Assembly: GCA_902796625.1 (NCBI GenBank)
Contig: CADBPX010000086.1
Span: forward strand, 1 to 31,079
Direction of reading: 5' to 3'
DNA from: an uncultured Pseudomonadota bacterium
GTDB lineage: Bacteria > Pseudomonadota > Alphaproteobacteria > RF32 > CAG-239
Length of the DNA stretch: 31,079 nt
In this document: piece after piece, positions 8,235 to 17,317 of the stretch
How the letters are laid out: each line of letters begins with the position of its first letter
How positions within the stretch are numbered: the first letter of the stretch is position 1
The notes under the pieces: generated by a model
Told to the model about the DNA's origin: nothing
The model's input: the letters and a program-made list of their open reading frames with translations, nothing else
Databases searched by the model: none
Program-made: the position numbers and the translations under genes

Positions 8235-9351
8235 TTAATGCAGTTCTCCGTATGCGACGATAAAAATAAAGTGGATTATAAAATTTTAACAGATACAAAC
8301 ATACTGCCATTGGTACAAAACAATTTAAGTACAGCAATGGTAAAATGTATAAAGAGCGGCCGGCCAAGTTACTGAAAGCCAGATCACCGCCGCTGATTAT
8401 AATCATAGCCAAAATTTCCACCGTGGCCACTTTAGTTTGTCCGCGGCGATTAAACGAGCTGATCAGCAAGCCTACGCAAGCCAACAGCGCAAAAACAATA
8501 TTGTACAGCGGATATAACAAACGCCGGCTGCCTTCAACTATGTTACGGCGTACTTCTTGGGCCGGTAAGGTTTTGTCGTTTGCCGAGCGCAAAAGTTCGA
8601 GAATGTTTTTTTCGCGAACGGTTGCATTGCGCTTATTTTTTTTACCGACGTTGTTGAATTCAGCCGAATAACGTGAAAAGGCCAGAGTATTAAATTTGAA
8701 TGTTTCTTGATTAATTTCTTGCCGTACTCCGTTGATAAACAGAATTCGCGGTCCGTTTTTGGTTTCAATCAAGCGGCCTTTTTCGGCAGTTAACGTAACT
8801 TTCAGGTTCGGTTTGCTTTCATCACTGACAAAAATTCCGCTGACTGAGCCGTCATCTTCATGGTGATCAATAAACACGGTGATGCCGTTTTTTAAGGTGG
8901 TAAATTCACCTTCACGGAAAATCATTTGTGTTAAATTATTTTTCACTTTCCACTCCAAGTCACGAAAACGATTTTCCGCCTTTGGAATACCGAAATTCAT
9001 AATATAGACATTGAGCAAAGCCAGGAGAATTCCCACCAAAATTGCCGGTTTGGCATTTTGCCACGGACTGATGCCGGCTGATTGCATAACAACCAATTCA
9101 CGGTCAGCTATCAGACGATTATATACAAACAAAACTGTAACAAATACGGCAACCGGAGAAAGAATATTAAATATACGCGGCATTAACAACGAGGTCATTT
9201 CCGCAAACAAGTAAACCGGCAGTCCTTGTCTTGTTACCATTTCTACAAAATGCAACGATTGCGTCAGCCACAGCATGGCCAACAAAGAAAAAGAAACCAA
9301 TAAAAATCCGACAATGATTTGTTTGGCTATATATCTGTTTAATATTTTCAT
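8224..9351 (-). CDS. lptF: LPS export permease LptF
   Basis: One of the two YjgP/YjgQ-type permeases that form the LptB2FG transporter extracting lipopolysaccharide from the inner membrane. The 375-residue protein has three N-terminal helices (about 10-32, 50-77, 98-118), a periplasmic beta-jellyroll (about 125-265) and three C-terminal helices (about 270-365). The segment around WLTQSLHFVEMVTRQGLP and the coupling region RELVVMQSAGISPW favour LptF over LptG. Normally lptG follows directly; here lptD does, and lptG is found at 28204. No ribosome binding site is visible before the ATG; a TATAAT box lies only 8 nt upstream. Confidence 0.92.
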   Translation of the reverse strand: MKILNRYIAKQIIVGFLLVSFSLLAMLWLTQSLHFVEMVTRQGLPVYLFAEMTSLLMPRIFNILSPVAVFVTVLFVYNRLIADRELVVMQSAGISPWQNAKPAILVGILLALLNVYIMNFGIPKAENRFRDLEWKVKNNLTQMIFREGEFTTLKNGITVFIDHHEDDGSVSGIFVSDESKPNLKVTLTAEKGRLIETKNGPRILFINGVRQEINQETFKFNTLAFSRYSAEFNNVGKKNKRNATVREKNILELLRSANDKTLPAQEVRRNIVEGSRRLLYPLYNIVFALLACVGLLISSFNRRGQTKVATVEILAMIIISGGDLAFSNLAGRSLYILPLLYLNCFVPMAVCLYLLKFYNPLYFYRRIRRTALNEA

Positions 9352-9359
9352 AGCTTAGA

Positions 9360-9365
9360 ATTATA
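9360..9365 (-). promoter_or_regulatory. Candidate -10 box of the lptF-lptD-surA-rsmA operon
   Basis: On the minus strand TATAAT reads from 9365 to 9360, with 8 nt before the lptF ATG at 9351. A start point about 7 nt downstream would give an almost leaderless mRNA, which fits the missing ribosome binding site. The -35 region at standard spacing is poor. Confidence 0.4.
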
Positions 9366-9429
9366 GACTTTATTTCGGATAAGGAAATAAATATTTGCAA
9401 GATATTCAACGTAAATAACAATTTGTGAG

Positions 9430-9468
9430 CTTAAAAAAATCCGCTCGAATTGGGCGGATTTTTTTAAG
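9430..9468 (-). terminator. Rho-independent terminator after the 9482-10645 gene
   Basis: CTTAAAAAAATCCGC (9430-9444) and GCGGATTTTTTTAAG (9454-9468) are perfectly complementary over 15 bp with a 9-nt loop. The A/T runs on both arms make it usable in either direction, but it lies 13 nt past the stop of the minus-strand exported-protein gene and upstream of lptF. Confidence 0.9.
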
Positions 9469-9481
9469 CATTTTCGTTAAA

Positions 9482-10645
9482 TTATTCTTCAGTAGCTTTT
9501 TCAAGTGTTTGTTCCACGGCATCTTTCAGATTGTCAGCTTTGTTTGCTGAAGCGGCTGAAGTGCTGATCGGGAAAACCTGAACGCCGTTATAACGCATCA
9601 TTGTTGCTTTTTCACGAGCCTGCTGAGCCTGATGGCGATCATAATCTTGTGAAGCATGATTGTAGCGGATAACCGTATCAACGTTAGGAACGCTTGTTCC
9701 GCTTAGCTCCGTATCAGGTGAACCTTGGACCATAAATCCGTCACCGTTGCCACCGTTTATAGCATTTGAAACGCTTCCGGCATTTTGCCCGTTATCGCTG
9801 TTATTATTTTCTTGCGTTGGCACAATAAAATCCTTCGGGTTCATTGAAATATCATTCGGTAAACGCAAAAGCATATATCCTGAACCGCCTCCGTTAGCCG
9901 GTCCGGACAAACCGATGGAATAAAATCCGCCGATATAGCCGTAATCTAAATCAATATAATCAACGGCAAACATGGTCTTAATATTGGTTGTACCAATGGT
10001 TGTCATCTTACAGTTATAACCGTTATCTTCGATAATAATGTTATTGACATCTTTGACATAAAGCAGGGTTTTGCTTGGTCGACAAGTCGGAGTTTGACCG
10101 TTATAAGAAATCCCCCAGTTCAGCATTAGATTCAAAGCCGCCGTATTTTTGTCGCTGATTGAAACATCACTGATTTTAACATCATCAATATACATATAAG
10201 CCGGAGTTATACCTACATTTATCGGTAAATATAAATATTCCTCGGTGCAGGCATGAGTGTGAGAATCAGCCGCACAAACTAGGGCTTTTTGCCGTGCGTT
10301 ACTGTCAAACATATGCAATAACGTGTTGTAGATATATTCTTTCGACATTGAAAGTTTTGCCGGCGCACATTGCTTTGAACGGCAGACAATTACCGAGGCC
10401 GGTGTTTTCGGACGATCCGGTTGAGATTGCATTTGCGGATATGCCGTCGGCTGTTCAACATATGCCGGCTGAGCGTAGTATCCGCCTGCCTCGTAACTCG
10501 GCATGGTTTGCGGCTGATTATAGTAAACTTGCGGCGCATACTGATATGGCTGAGCCGGAGCCGTCATATATTGCGCAGCAGCAGGGCCGGTTTGCGCGGT
10601 CATAATCAGTCCTAAAAGCGGTAATAAAACTATTCTTTTTAACAT
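9482..10645 (-). CDS. Exported protein of unknown function with six cysteines
   Basis: Not recognised. The 387-residue product has a signal peptide (about 1-24). A Pro/Gln/Tyr-rich low-complexity stretch (about 25-80) follows. The folded domain (about 84-290) has six cysteines at C88, C93, C124, C133, C188 and C212, which could form three disulfides in the periplasm. Residues about 240-260 contain a Gly-rich turn. The C-terminal third (about 285-387) is Asn/Gly-rich and then charged and helical. It is a single-gene unit with its own promoter and terminator, divergent from the nuclease gene. The layout suggests a cell-surface or periplasmic structural protein, but nothing in the sequence shows a reaction. 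Confidence 0.8.
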   Translation of the reverse strand: MLKRIVLLPLLGLIMTAQTGPAAAQYMTAPAQPYQYAPQVYYNQPQTMPSYEAGGYYAQPAYVEQPTAYPQMQSQPDRPKTPASVIVCRSKQCAPAKLSMSKEYIYNTLLHMFDSNARQKALVCAADSHTHACTEEYLYLPINVGITPAYMYIDDVKISDVSISDKNTAALNLMLNWGISYNGQTPTCRPSKTLLYVKDVNNIIIEDNGYNCKMTTIGTTNIKTMFAVDYIDLDYGYIGGFYSIGLSGPANGGGSGYMLLRLPNDISMNPKDFIVPTQENNNSDNGQNAGSVSNAINGGNGDGFMVQGSPDTELSGTSVPNVDTVIRYNHASQDYDRHQAQQAREKATMMRYNGVQVFPISTSAASANKADNLKDAVEQTLEKATEE

Positions 10646-10654
10646 AGCGGTACC

Positions 10655-10682
10655 TTTATAAGTTAGAATTCTATATGATCAA
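10655..10682 (-). promoter_or_regulatory. Candidate promoter of the six-cysteine exported protein gene
   Basis: On the minus strand TTGATC (10682-10677) and TATAAA (10660-10655) are separated by 16 bp. The expected start point is only a few nucleotides from the ATG at 10645, so the transcript would have almost no leader. Confidence 0.5.
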
Positions 10683-10723
10683 CCTTAACAGGATTATATG
10701 AATGAAAAGTAAATAAAATGCTC

Positions 10724-10751
10724 TTGCACAAAAAAAATATTATTATATGAT
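10724..10751 (+). promoter_or_regulatory. Candidate promoter of the nuclease gene
   Basis: TTGCAC (10724-10729) and TATGAT (10746-10751) are separated by 16 bp, 16 nt before the chosen ATG at 10768. An AGAGGA ribosome binding site (10758-10763) lies between them. Confidence 0.6.
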
Positions 10752-10767
10752 CCTCTCAGAGGAAAAG

Positions 10768-11250
10768 ATGAAGTATCGTTTTTTTATAAGCGGCCTGATC
10801 GGCGGGATAATGAGTGTTAACGCGGCTATCGCCCAAATTAAAATTGTTGACGGCGATTCGTTGGAAATTGCCGGTGAACGTATTCGTGTTGATGGTATTG
10901 ATGCACCGGAATTTTTACAGGTTTGCCAAGATGCTGCGGGAAATGATTATAGCTGTGGACAAGAGGCACTTCGCTATATGGAAAAATTGATTGATAACCA
11001 AGAAGTGCACTGTAATTGTGAACCGCAAAAAGACCGCTACGGACGGAAGCTTTGCGAATGTTTTGTCGGCAAACTCTGTCTTAATCGGGAAATGGTTCGC
11101 GCCGGCTGGGCTATACCGTATCGTGACAATGATAAGTATCAAAAAGAACTGCTTACAGCCCAACAGCACAAACGCGGAATTTGGCAGGGCAAAAATATGC
11201 GGCCGGCAATTTATCGCGTTTTATCGCGGCAGAACGGCAAATCTAAATAA
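10768..11250 (+). CDS. Secreted SNase-like (thermonuclease family) nuclease
   Basis: A 160-residue staphylococcal-nuclease-fold protein, predicted to cleave nucleic acid phosphodiester bonds outside the cytoplasm. The ATG at 10768 is chosen because AGAGGA precedes it and the earlier in-frame ATG at 10747 lies inside the -10 box. A signal peptide covers about residues 1-22. The catalytic set is intact: D30 in VDGDS, R40 and E48 in the RVDGIDAPE block, D45 next to them, and R93 in DRYGR. Several cysteines (for example C82, C84, C96 and C98) suggest disulfides in the periplasm. The gene stands alone and converges with sufD, overlapping its 3' end by 8 bp. Confidence 0.9.
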   Translation: MKYRFFISGLIGGIMSVNAAIAQIKIVDGDSLEIAGERIRVDGIDAPEFLQVCQDAAGNDYSCGQEALRYMEKLIDNQEVHCNCEPQKDRYGRKLCECFVGKLCLNREMVRAGWAIPYRDNDKYQKELLTAQQHKRGIWQGKNMRPAIYRVLSRQNGKSK

Positions 11251-12499
11251 GTTGCAAAAACCAATCTTTGATATTTTGTTGCGGTATTTTTTCAATAACC
11301 TCTTGCAAATGAGCAGTGATCAAAAGCTGCCGTGCTGTATTTTCATCAATACCGCGTGTTTGCATATAAAACATTTGTTCCGGATCTAAGTCGCCACACG
11401 TTGCTCCATGCGAACATTGCACGTCATCGGCAAAGATTTCCAGTTCCGGTTTGCAATCAATCTCGGCACTGTTGCTCAAAAGTAAAGCCCGATGTAGCTG
11501 GTGGCCTTCCGTGTTAATTGCGTCAGGAGCTATATGAATTTGGCCTTGAAAAACACCTTTAGCCTGACCATTGACTACGCCTTTTACCAACTGGTTGGAA
11601 TAAGTCGATTCGGCTAAATGGCGTATGTTGGTGGTAATATCGGAAACACCGTTATTTTGCAGACGATAAACGCCGTTTACTTCTGCAGCGGCTCCGCGTT
11701 GTTGCAGGTTAATAAAACTTTCATGACGAGATGTCGCACATTCGTTTTGCAAAATAAAAGAATTATATGAACTGTCGGTACGTAACTGCACACTGTTCAA
11801 AGCAACATGATGCGCTTCTAAGGCCTCATTTTGCCAGGTATAATGCTGCAAATTTGCTGAGTTGTTCAGAAAAATTTCATTTACTGCATTAGTAAAGTAA
11901 GCAGCATTTTTATCGGCTTCATAGTGCTCAATAATCGTTGCTGAGGCATTACTTTCCAAGATAATTAAATTGCGGATATTGCAAAAACAGTCAGCTTCAT
12001 CATGAACATGATAATGCACATATAACGGAGCATCAAGCTGATGATTTTTTTCAACCAAAATCATTACCCCTTGTTCTATATATGCAGTATTAAGAGCCGC
12101 AAACGGAAAATTTTCCATGGCAAAAGATTTACCTAAATATTTTTGCGCCTCTCCGTCGTATATGGCTTCGGCCAACGATTTGATTGTTATTCCTTGCGGT
12201 AAATCATCGGCAAAATTTTCGTCATGAAGCTGTCCGTTGCAGAATTCTACGGTATAAACCTTAAACGGAAAAGGCGAGTGGTTGTGCCGGCAATGGCAAT
12301 CGGCAGAACAATGGCGATTTTCATGAATAATCTGCGGATTATGTAATTTTTCCGGTGAAAATGCCGTGTATTTCCAAGCTTCGTTTTTGGCCGTCGGCCA
12401 GCCGCAGTGCGTAAAAGCCTGCCGGCCTTTCTGGCGCAAGCCGGACAGCCAAGGAATATCTTCACCCCATAAAGAAATATTTTGTTCCGTAAAACTCAT
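11243..12499 (-). CDS. sufD: Fe-S cluster assembly scaffold subunit SufD
   Basis: SufD partners SufB in the SufBC2D scaffold on which iron-sulfur clusters are built. The 418-residue protein has the N-terminal helical region with the NEAWKYT motif (near residue 39), a central beta-helix, and the C-terminal CSHGATCGDLD block, whose His corresponds to the essential H360 of E. coli SufD. A TRGIDENTARQLL helix follows. The start codon follows the sufC stop codon directly with no gap. This is the last gene of the run; no sufS or sufE/sufU follows, because the next gene is convergent. Confidence 0.95.
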   Translation of the reverse strand: MSFTEQNISLWGEDIPWLSGLRQKGRQAFTHCGWPTAKNEAWKYTAFSPEKLHNPQIIHENRHCSADCHCRHNHSPFPFKVYTVEFCNGQLHDENFADDLPQGITIKSLAEAIYDGEAQKYLGKSFAMENFPFAALNTAYIEQGVMILVEKNHQLDAPLYVHYHVHDEADCFCNIRNLIILESNASATIIEHYEADKNAAYFTNAVNEIFLNNSANLQHYTWQNEALEAHHVALNSVQLRTDSSYNSFILQNECATSRHESFINLQQRGAAAEVNGVYRLQNNGVSDITTNIRHLAESTYSNQLVKGVVNGQAKGVFQGQIHIAPDAINTEGHQLHRALLLSNSAEIDCKPELEIFADDVQCSHGATCGDLDPEQMFYMQTRGIDENTARQLLITAHLQEVIEKIPQQNIKDWFLQLI

Positions 12500-13258
12500 T
12501 TATTCATTTTCCACAAAGTTTTTATAGCCGTTTTCTTCCAGTTCTTCGGCCAATTTTTTATCACCGGTGCGGACAATATGCCCGTTATAGTAGATGTGCA
12601 CAAAATCCGGAGTTATTTGATTAAGCAAATCCAAATGGTGGGTAATAATCAGCAATGCATTATGTTCGTTATGTAAGCGATTTATGCCCTCGGCAACGAT
12701 TCGCAAAGCGTCAATATCAAGTCCGGAATCGGCTTCATCTAAAATTGCCAAAGCCGGTTGCAAAAGTCGCATCTGCAGTATTTCCAAGCGCTTTTTTTCA
12801 CCGCCGGAGAAACCAACATTAATTTCACGTTTCAGCATCTCGGCCGGAATATTCAATGCCGCGGATTCCGTTCGCAATAACTTTAAAAATTCAGCGGCAT
12901 CAAGCTCTTTCTGCTGGTTATATTTGCGCTTGGCATTAACGGCATGTTTGAGAAAATTAGCGGTTGAAACACCGGGAATGGCAACCGGATATTGCATACT
13001 TAAAAACAAACCGGCGGTTGCTCGTTCTTCCGGTTTCATTTGTTGCAAGTCGCGGCCCAAAAATTTAATACTGCCGGAGGTAATTTCATAATTCGGTTTG
13101 CCAGCCAGAACATGGGCCAAAGTCGACTTTCCGGCACCGTTCGGTCCCATTAAGGCATGAATTTCCCCTTCATTGATTGTCAGGCTGAAATTTTTGATAA
13201 TTTCTTTATCACCGGCACGGGCCGATAAATTCTTAACTTCCAGTATTGGCGTTAACAT
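12500..13258 (-). CDS. sufC: Fe-S cluster assembly ATPase SufC
   Basis: SufC is the ABC-type ATPase that drives conformational change in the SufBCD scaffold. The 252-residue protein has a Walker A motif GPNGAGKST at residues 38-46, the signature FSGGEKKR beginning at residue 150, and a Walker B LAILDEADSGLD segment around D174-E175. The SGLD variant of the D-loop is typical of SufC. Its first 26 bp overlap the 3' end of the MazG-like gene, and it abuts sufD. No alternative downstream start would keep the conserved first strand. Confidence 0.96.
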   Translation of the reverse strand: MLTPILEVKNLSARAGDKEIIKNFSLTINEGEIHALMGPNGAGKSTLAHVLAGKPNYEITSGSIKFLGRDLQQMKPEERATAGLFLSMQYPVAIPGVSTANFLKHAVNAKRKYNQQKELDAAEFLKLLRTESAALNIPAEMLKREINVGFSGGEKKRLEILQMRLLQPALAILDEADSGLDIDALRIVAEGINRLHNEHNALLIITHHLDLLNQITPDFVHIYYNGHIVRTGDKKLAEELEENGYKNFVENE

Positions 13259-13541
13259 TATGACTTTTCTCCCAATCGTTTAAACGCTGTTCAATCAGCT
13301 TCAGCTTATTGGCCTTATAAGCGGCAATTTGCTCGGCAATGCCATAGCAATATTTGAGCTGGCCCAGCATAATTTCTACGTCTGCCGCTTCTTCAATCAG
13401 CTCCGGAATATTATCTTTTTTGCGATTAATATTTTTCAATATTTCTTTGGTTAATTCCGCCATTTCTTCAATAACCTGCATCATTTGCGGCTCTTTGCCC
13501 CAGACTCTGATGGTTCTTTTATATAGTTCTTCTTCGGTCAT
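13233..13541 (-). CDS. MazG-like nucleotide pyrophosphohydrolase-type protein
   Basis: A 102-residue all-helical protein matching the MazG-like/dUTPase-type NTP pyrophosphohydrolase pattern. It has a first acidic helix with E25, E26 and E29 (the EExxE type metal motif) and a second with E50, E51 and D54 (the ExxD type motif). Such folds bind Mg2+ and split nucleoside triphosphates to monophosphate and pyrophosphate; the substrate cannot be told from sequence. It lies between sufB and sufC, overlapping the sufB stop by 1 bp (TAATG) and the sufC start by 26 bp, so expression is tied to iron-sulfur assembly. The family assignment is fairly secure; the reason for its place in the operon is unknown. 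Confidence 0.8.
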   Translation of the reverse strand: MTEEELYKRTIRVWGKEPQMMQVIEEMAELTKEILKNINRKKDNIPELIEEAADVEIMLGQLKYCYGIAEQIAAYKANKLKLIEQRLNDWEKSHNVNANTGS

Positions 13542-14986
13542 TATCCGACACTCCCTTCAAGGCTGATATTAATTAATCTGCCGGCTTCTATGGCAAATTC
13601 CATCGGCAGCTTTTGCATAACTTCCTGACAAAATCCATTGACAATCAAACCGATTGCTTCTTCTTCATTAATGCCGCGTTGTTGACAATAAAAAAGCTGT
13701 TCATCACTGATTTTTGAGGTGGTTGCCTCATGTTCCAACACGGCGGTCTTGTTGCGATTGCGAATATACGGCACCGTGTGTGAGCCGCAATCTCGGCCAA
13801 TCAGCAAACTGTCGCATTGTGAATAATTACGGGCATTTTCGGCCTTAGCTCCTACCTCTACCAAACCGCGATATGTTTGGTTTGATTTGCCGGCAGAAAT
13901 ACCTTTGGAAATGATTTTCGAACGAGTGTTTTTCCCGATATGAATCATTTTGGTTCCGGTATCTGCTTGTTGGCAATTATGGGTTATGGCCACCGAATAA
14001 AATTCGCCGACCGAATTATCACCTTGCAGCACACACGACGGATATTTCCAGGTAATCGCCGAACCGGTTTCTACCTGTGTCCACGAAATTTTGGCGTTAA
14101 TACCACGGCAGGCCGCACGCTTAGTTACAAAGTTATAAACTCCGCCTTTGCCGTCTTTATCTCCGGGGTACCAGTTTTGCACTGTAGAATATTTTACTTC
14201 GGCATTATTTAAAACCACAATTTCCACGATTGCCGCATGAAGCTGATTTTCATCACGTTGCGGCGCGGTGCAACCTTCTAAATAAGAAACATAGCTGTCA
14301 TCTTCGGCCACAATCAAAGTGCGCTCAAATTGACCGGTGCCACGGGCATTAATGCGAAAATAGGTGGAAAGTTCTACCGGACAACGTACCCCTTTAGGTA
14401 TATATACAAAAGAGCCGTCGGTAAATACCGCGGAATTCAGGCAGGCATAAAAATTATCGGTATACGGTACAACAGAGCCGAGGTATTTTTGCACTAATTC
14501 CGGATGATCTTTAATAGCTTCGGAAATTGAGCAAAAAATGATGCCTTTTTGCGCTAATTGTGCTCGATAAGTTGTTGCCACCGAAACGCTGTCAAACACA
14601 GCATCAACAGCTACCACTCCGGCTAAAGCTTCTTGTTCTTTCAGCGGAATGCCGAGTTTGTTATATGTTTCGAGCAACTGCGGATCAACTTCGCTTAAAT
14701 TTTTTGGCGCCGTTTTTTGCTTTGGGGCAGCGTAATAGCGCAGTGCCTGATAATCAATCGGTTCAAAAGACAGTTTTGCCCAATGCGGTTCTTGCATCGT
14801 CAGCCAATATCGGTACGCTTTCAGCCGCCATTCCAACAACCATTGCGGTTCGGACTTTTTGGCGGAAATCATCCGTATAATATCTTCGCTTAAACCGCAC
14901 GGAACCGTATCAGCTTCAATATCGGTAATAAAGCCGTATTTATATTTGTCATCGAGTTTATCCAGAATTTCCTTATTCTTGGTCAC
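13541..14986 (-). CDS. sufB: Fe-S cluster assembly scaffold protein SufB
   Basis: SufB is the core scaffold subunit on which nascent clusters assemble. At 481 residues it is full length. The C-terminal SQCDSLLIG block carries the cysteine equivalent to E. coli C405, and the EHEATTSKI block carries the glutamate equivalent to E434. The N-terminal region has the [11 protein letters not shown] signature. The start is a GTG at 14984-14986, chosen because GAGGTAA lies 8 nt upstream and no better ATG exists. It begins 18 nt after the prfA stop, inside the long minus-strand run. Confidence 0.96.
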   Translation of the reverse strand: MTKNKEILDKLDDKYKYGFITDIEADTVPCGLSEDIIRMISAKKSEPQWLLEWRLKAYRYWLTMQEPHWAKLSFEPIDYQALRYYAAPKQKTAPKNLSEVDPQLLETYNKLGIPLKEQEALAGVVAVDAVFDSVSVATTYRAQLAQKGIIFCSISEAIKDHPELVQKYLGSVVPYTDNFYACLNSAVFTDGSFVYIPKGVRCPVELSTYFRINARGTGQFERTLIVAEDDSYVSYLEGCTAPQRDENQLHAAIVEIVVLNNAEVKYSTVQNWYPGDKDGKGGVYNFVTKRAACRGINAKISWTQVETGSAITWKYPSCVLQGDNSVGEFYSVAITHNCQQADTGTKMIHIGKNTRSKIISKGISAGKSNQTYRGLVEVGAKAENARNYSQCDSLLIGRDCGSHTVPYIRNRNKTAVLEHEATTSKISDEQLFYCQQRGINEEEAIGLIVNGFCQEVMQKLPMEFAIEAGRLINISLEGSVG

Positions 14987-15004
14987 TGATGTTACCTCAA
15001 TTTT

Positions 15005-16075
15005 TTAATCCATTTCAGCCAAACGTTCAGCCTGATCTTCCATGATCAGAGCGTCAATAATCTCATTAAGAGCCTCGCCGGAGACCACTTCATCAAGTTT
15101 ATATAAAGTTAAATTAATCCGATGATCCGTAACGCGTCCCTGCGGGTAATTGTATGTGCGAATGCGCTCACTGCGATCACCGCTGCCGACTTGCAGTTTG
15201 CGTTTTTCCGAATAATTGGCATCGATCGTAGCTTTTTGGTTTTCATAAAGTTTAGAGCGCAAGTGATTCATCGCTTTTTCTTTATTCTTAAATTGCGAAC
15301 GATCATCTTGACACTGTACGACTATGCCGGTCGGAATATGGGTGATTCGCACTGCCGATTCGGTACGGTTAACGTGTTGACCACCGGCTCCGGAAGCACG
15401 ATAAACATCAATTTTTAAATCGGCCGGATTAATGTACAAATCAACTTCCTCTATTTCCGGCAATACGGCAACCGTGGCCGCTGATGTGTGGACGCGGCCT
15501 TGCGATTCGGTAACCGGTACACGTTGCACCCGATGTGCTCCGGATTCGAATTTCAGTTTAGCAAAAACGTCTTTACCGGTAATTTTTGCCGACGCTTCTT
15601 TATAGCCGCCCAAGCCGTTTTCATTAGCGTCTAAAATTTCAAAACGCCAACCTTGTTTTTGGGCATAGCGCTGATACATTTCAAATAATACGGCCGCAAA
15701 CAAAGCCGCTTCATCACCGCCGGTGCCGGCACGTACTTCTAAAATGGCATTCTTTTCATCGTCTTCATCTTTAGGTAAAAGTAAAACCCGAATCTCTTTT
15801 TCTAAGTTCGGCAACTTTTCCTTAACTTCATAATATTCCGCCTCGGCCATCTCGCGCATTTCTTTGTCCAGACTTTCATCGTGCAACATAGCCTCATCAT
15901 CACGCATAACTTGCAGTTCATGACGATAGTTGTTGATGGCAACAACCACCGGTTCCAATACGGCCAGCTCTTTATTAAGCTTTACCAACTCATCAGTGCC
16001 GACACCGGAAGCCAACAATGCTTGAACTTCTTCATAGCGGTTTACGACATTGGCCAGTTTTTCTTCAAAATTCAT
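15005..16075 (-). CDS. prfA: Peptide chain release factor 1
   Basis: RF1 releases finished proteins at UAA and UAG codons. The 356-residue protein has the GGQ motif at residues 231-233, in the block [16 protein letters not shown]. The decoding motif is P187-V-T189 (PxT), which marks RF1; RF2 would carry SPF. The start ATG overlaps the hisS stop by one base, implying translational coupling. prmC, which methylates the GGQ glutamine and often follows prfA, is absent here; sufB follows instead. Confidence 0.97.
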   Translation of the reverse strand: MNFEEKLANVVNRYEEVQALLASGVGTDELVKLNKELAVLEPVVVAINNYRHELQVMRDDEAMLHDESLDKEMREMAEAEYYEVKEKLPNLEKEIRVLLLPKDEDDEKNAILEVRAGTGGDEAALFAAVLFEMYQRYAQKQGWRFEILDANENGLGGYKEASAKITGKDVFAKLKFESGAHRVQRVPVTESQGRVHTSAATVAVLPEIEEVDLYINPADLKIDVYRASGAGGQHVNRTESAVRITHIPTGIVVQCQDDRSQFKNKEKAMNHLRSKLYENQKATIDANYSEKRKLQVGSGDRSERIRTYNYPQGRVTDHRINLTLYKLDEVVSGEALNEIIDALIMEDQAERLAEMD

Positions 16076-17310
16076 TACCGTATTTCCTTAACTAAATCAT
16101 TCATTGCTACCGTTTTTTGCTCGCCGCTGTCTAAATTTTTGACGGTAACCAGATTTTGCATAATCTCTTCCGAACCGAGAATAACGGCATATTGCGCATT
16201 AACTTTATTGGCTTTTATCAGGCGTTTTTTCATATTTCCGCTATAACTTTGTTCAACACAAAAGCCGGCCTGACGCAGTTGCTGGGCAATTAGCATTGCC
16301 GTTTCCTGTGCATCTTCACCTACCGGAATTACAGCAATCGGTCGCGGCAGATCAATATCTTTATCTAAGAGCATAGCCAAGCGTTCAACTCCGCAAGCCC
16401 AGCCGATACCGGCAACATTTCCGCCGCCCATCTGTCCGACCAAACCATTATAACGGCCGCCGGCCAATACCGTACCCTGCGCGCCAAGCTTGTCGGTTGT
16501 CAGCTCAAAAACCGTGTGTGTATAATAGTCTAAGCCGCGAACCAGTCGATTATTAACCCGGTATTTGATGTTTAATTTATCTAAAAGACGCAATACTTCG
16601 GCAAAAAAATTCTTCGATTCCGTGTTCAGACTATCTGCATAAAGCGGAGCATTTTCTACCACTTTTTTGTCGCATTCTTCTTTTGAATCAAGAATACGTA
16701 ACGGATTGCGGGTCAAGCGTTCTTTGCTATCCGGCGAAAGTTCATCATAATGTTGCTCTAAATATGACACTAACTTTGCCCGATACGCATCGCGGCTTTG
16801 AGCATCGCCCAAAGAATTAATTTCAACGGTTACCTGTCCGCTTAAACCCAATTTTTCCAAAAATTCGTAAGCCATGGCAATGACTTCAACATCGGCTTGC
16901 GGAGTTTCTACTCCCAAGAGTTCTACTCCGAATTGGGTAAATTGCCGTTGCCGACCTTTTTGCGGGCGTTCATAGCGAAACATTGGTCCGGAATAATAAA
17001 ATTTTACCGGTAAGTTTTGTTGCATGCCGTTGGAAACAAAAGCTCGTACTACACCGGCCGTTCCCTCCGGTCTTAGGGTAAGACTTTCCCCGCCTTTATC
17101 TTCAAAGCAATACATTTCTTTGGTGACAATATCGGAAGTATCTCCCAAGTTGCGGGCAAAAACTTCCGTAAATTCAAAAATCGGCGTTTCTATTTCTTCA
17201 AAGCCGTATTTTTCGACAACTTGCGATCCGGTCGCAACAACTTTTTTCATTTTTCTTTTCGCGGCGCCATACAGGTCATAGGTGCCACGCACACTTTGTA
17301 TTTTTTCCAT
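16075..17310 (-). CDS. hisS: Histidyl-tRNA synthetase
   Basis: Class II aminoacyl-tRNA synthetase charging tRNA-His. The 411-residue protein shows motif 1 in the N-terminal region, motif 2 in the [18 protein letters not shown] block, the histidine-binding [15 protein letters not shown] block, and motif 3 [15 protein letters not shown]-terminal anticodon-binding domain covers about residues 320-405. A short AGG lies upstream of the ATG at 17310, 7 nt after the end of rodZ. It is the head of the tight hisS-prfA-suf group. Confidence 0.96.
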   Translation of the reverse strand: MEKIQSVRGTYDLYGAAKRKMKKVVATGSQVVEKYGFEEIETPIFEFTEVFARNLGDTSDIVTKEMYCFEDKGGESLTLRPEGTAGVVRAFVSNGMQQNLPVKFYYSGPMFRYERPQKGRQRQFTQFGVELLGVETPQADVEVIAMAYEFLEKLGLSGQVTVEINSLGDAQSRDAYRAKLVSYLEQHYDELSPDSKERLTRNPLRILDSKEECDKKVVENAPLYADSLNTESKNFFAEVLRLLDKLNIKYRVNNRLVRGLDYYTHTVFELTTDKLGAQGTVLAGGRYNGLVGQMGGGNVAGIGWACGVERLAMLLDKDIDLPRPIAVIPVGEDAQETAMLIAQQLRQAGFCVEQSYSGNMKKRLIKANKVNAQYAVILGSEEIMQNLVTVKNLDSGEQKTVAMNDLVKEIR

Positions 17311-17317
17311 GATATAC

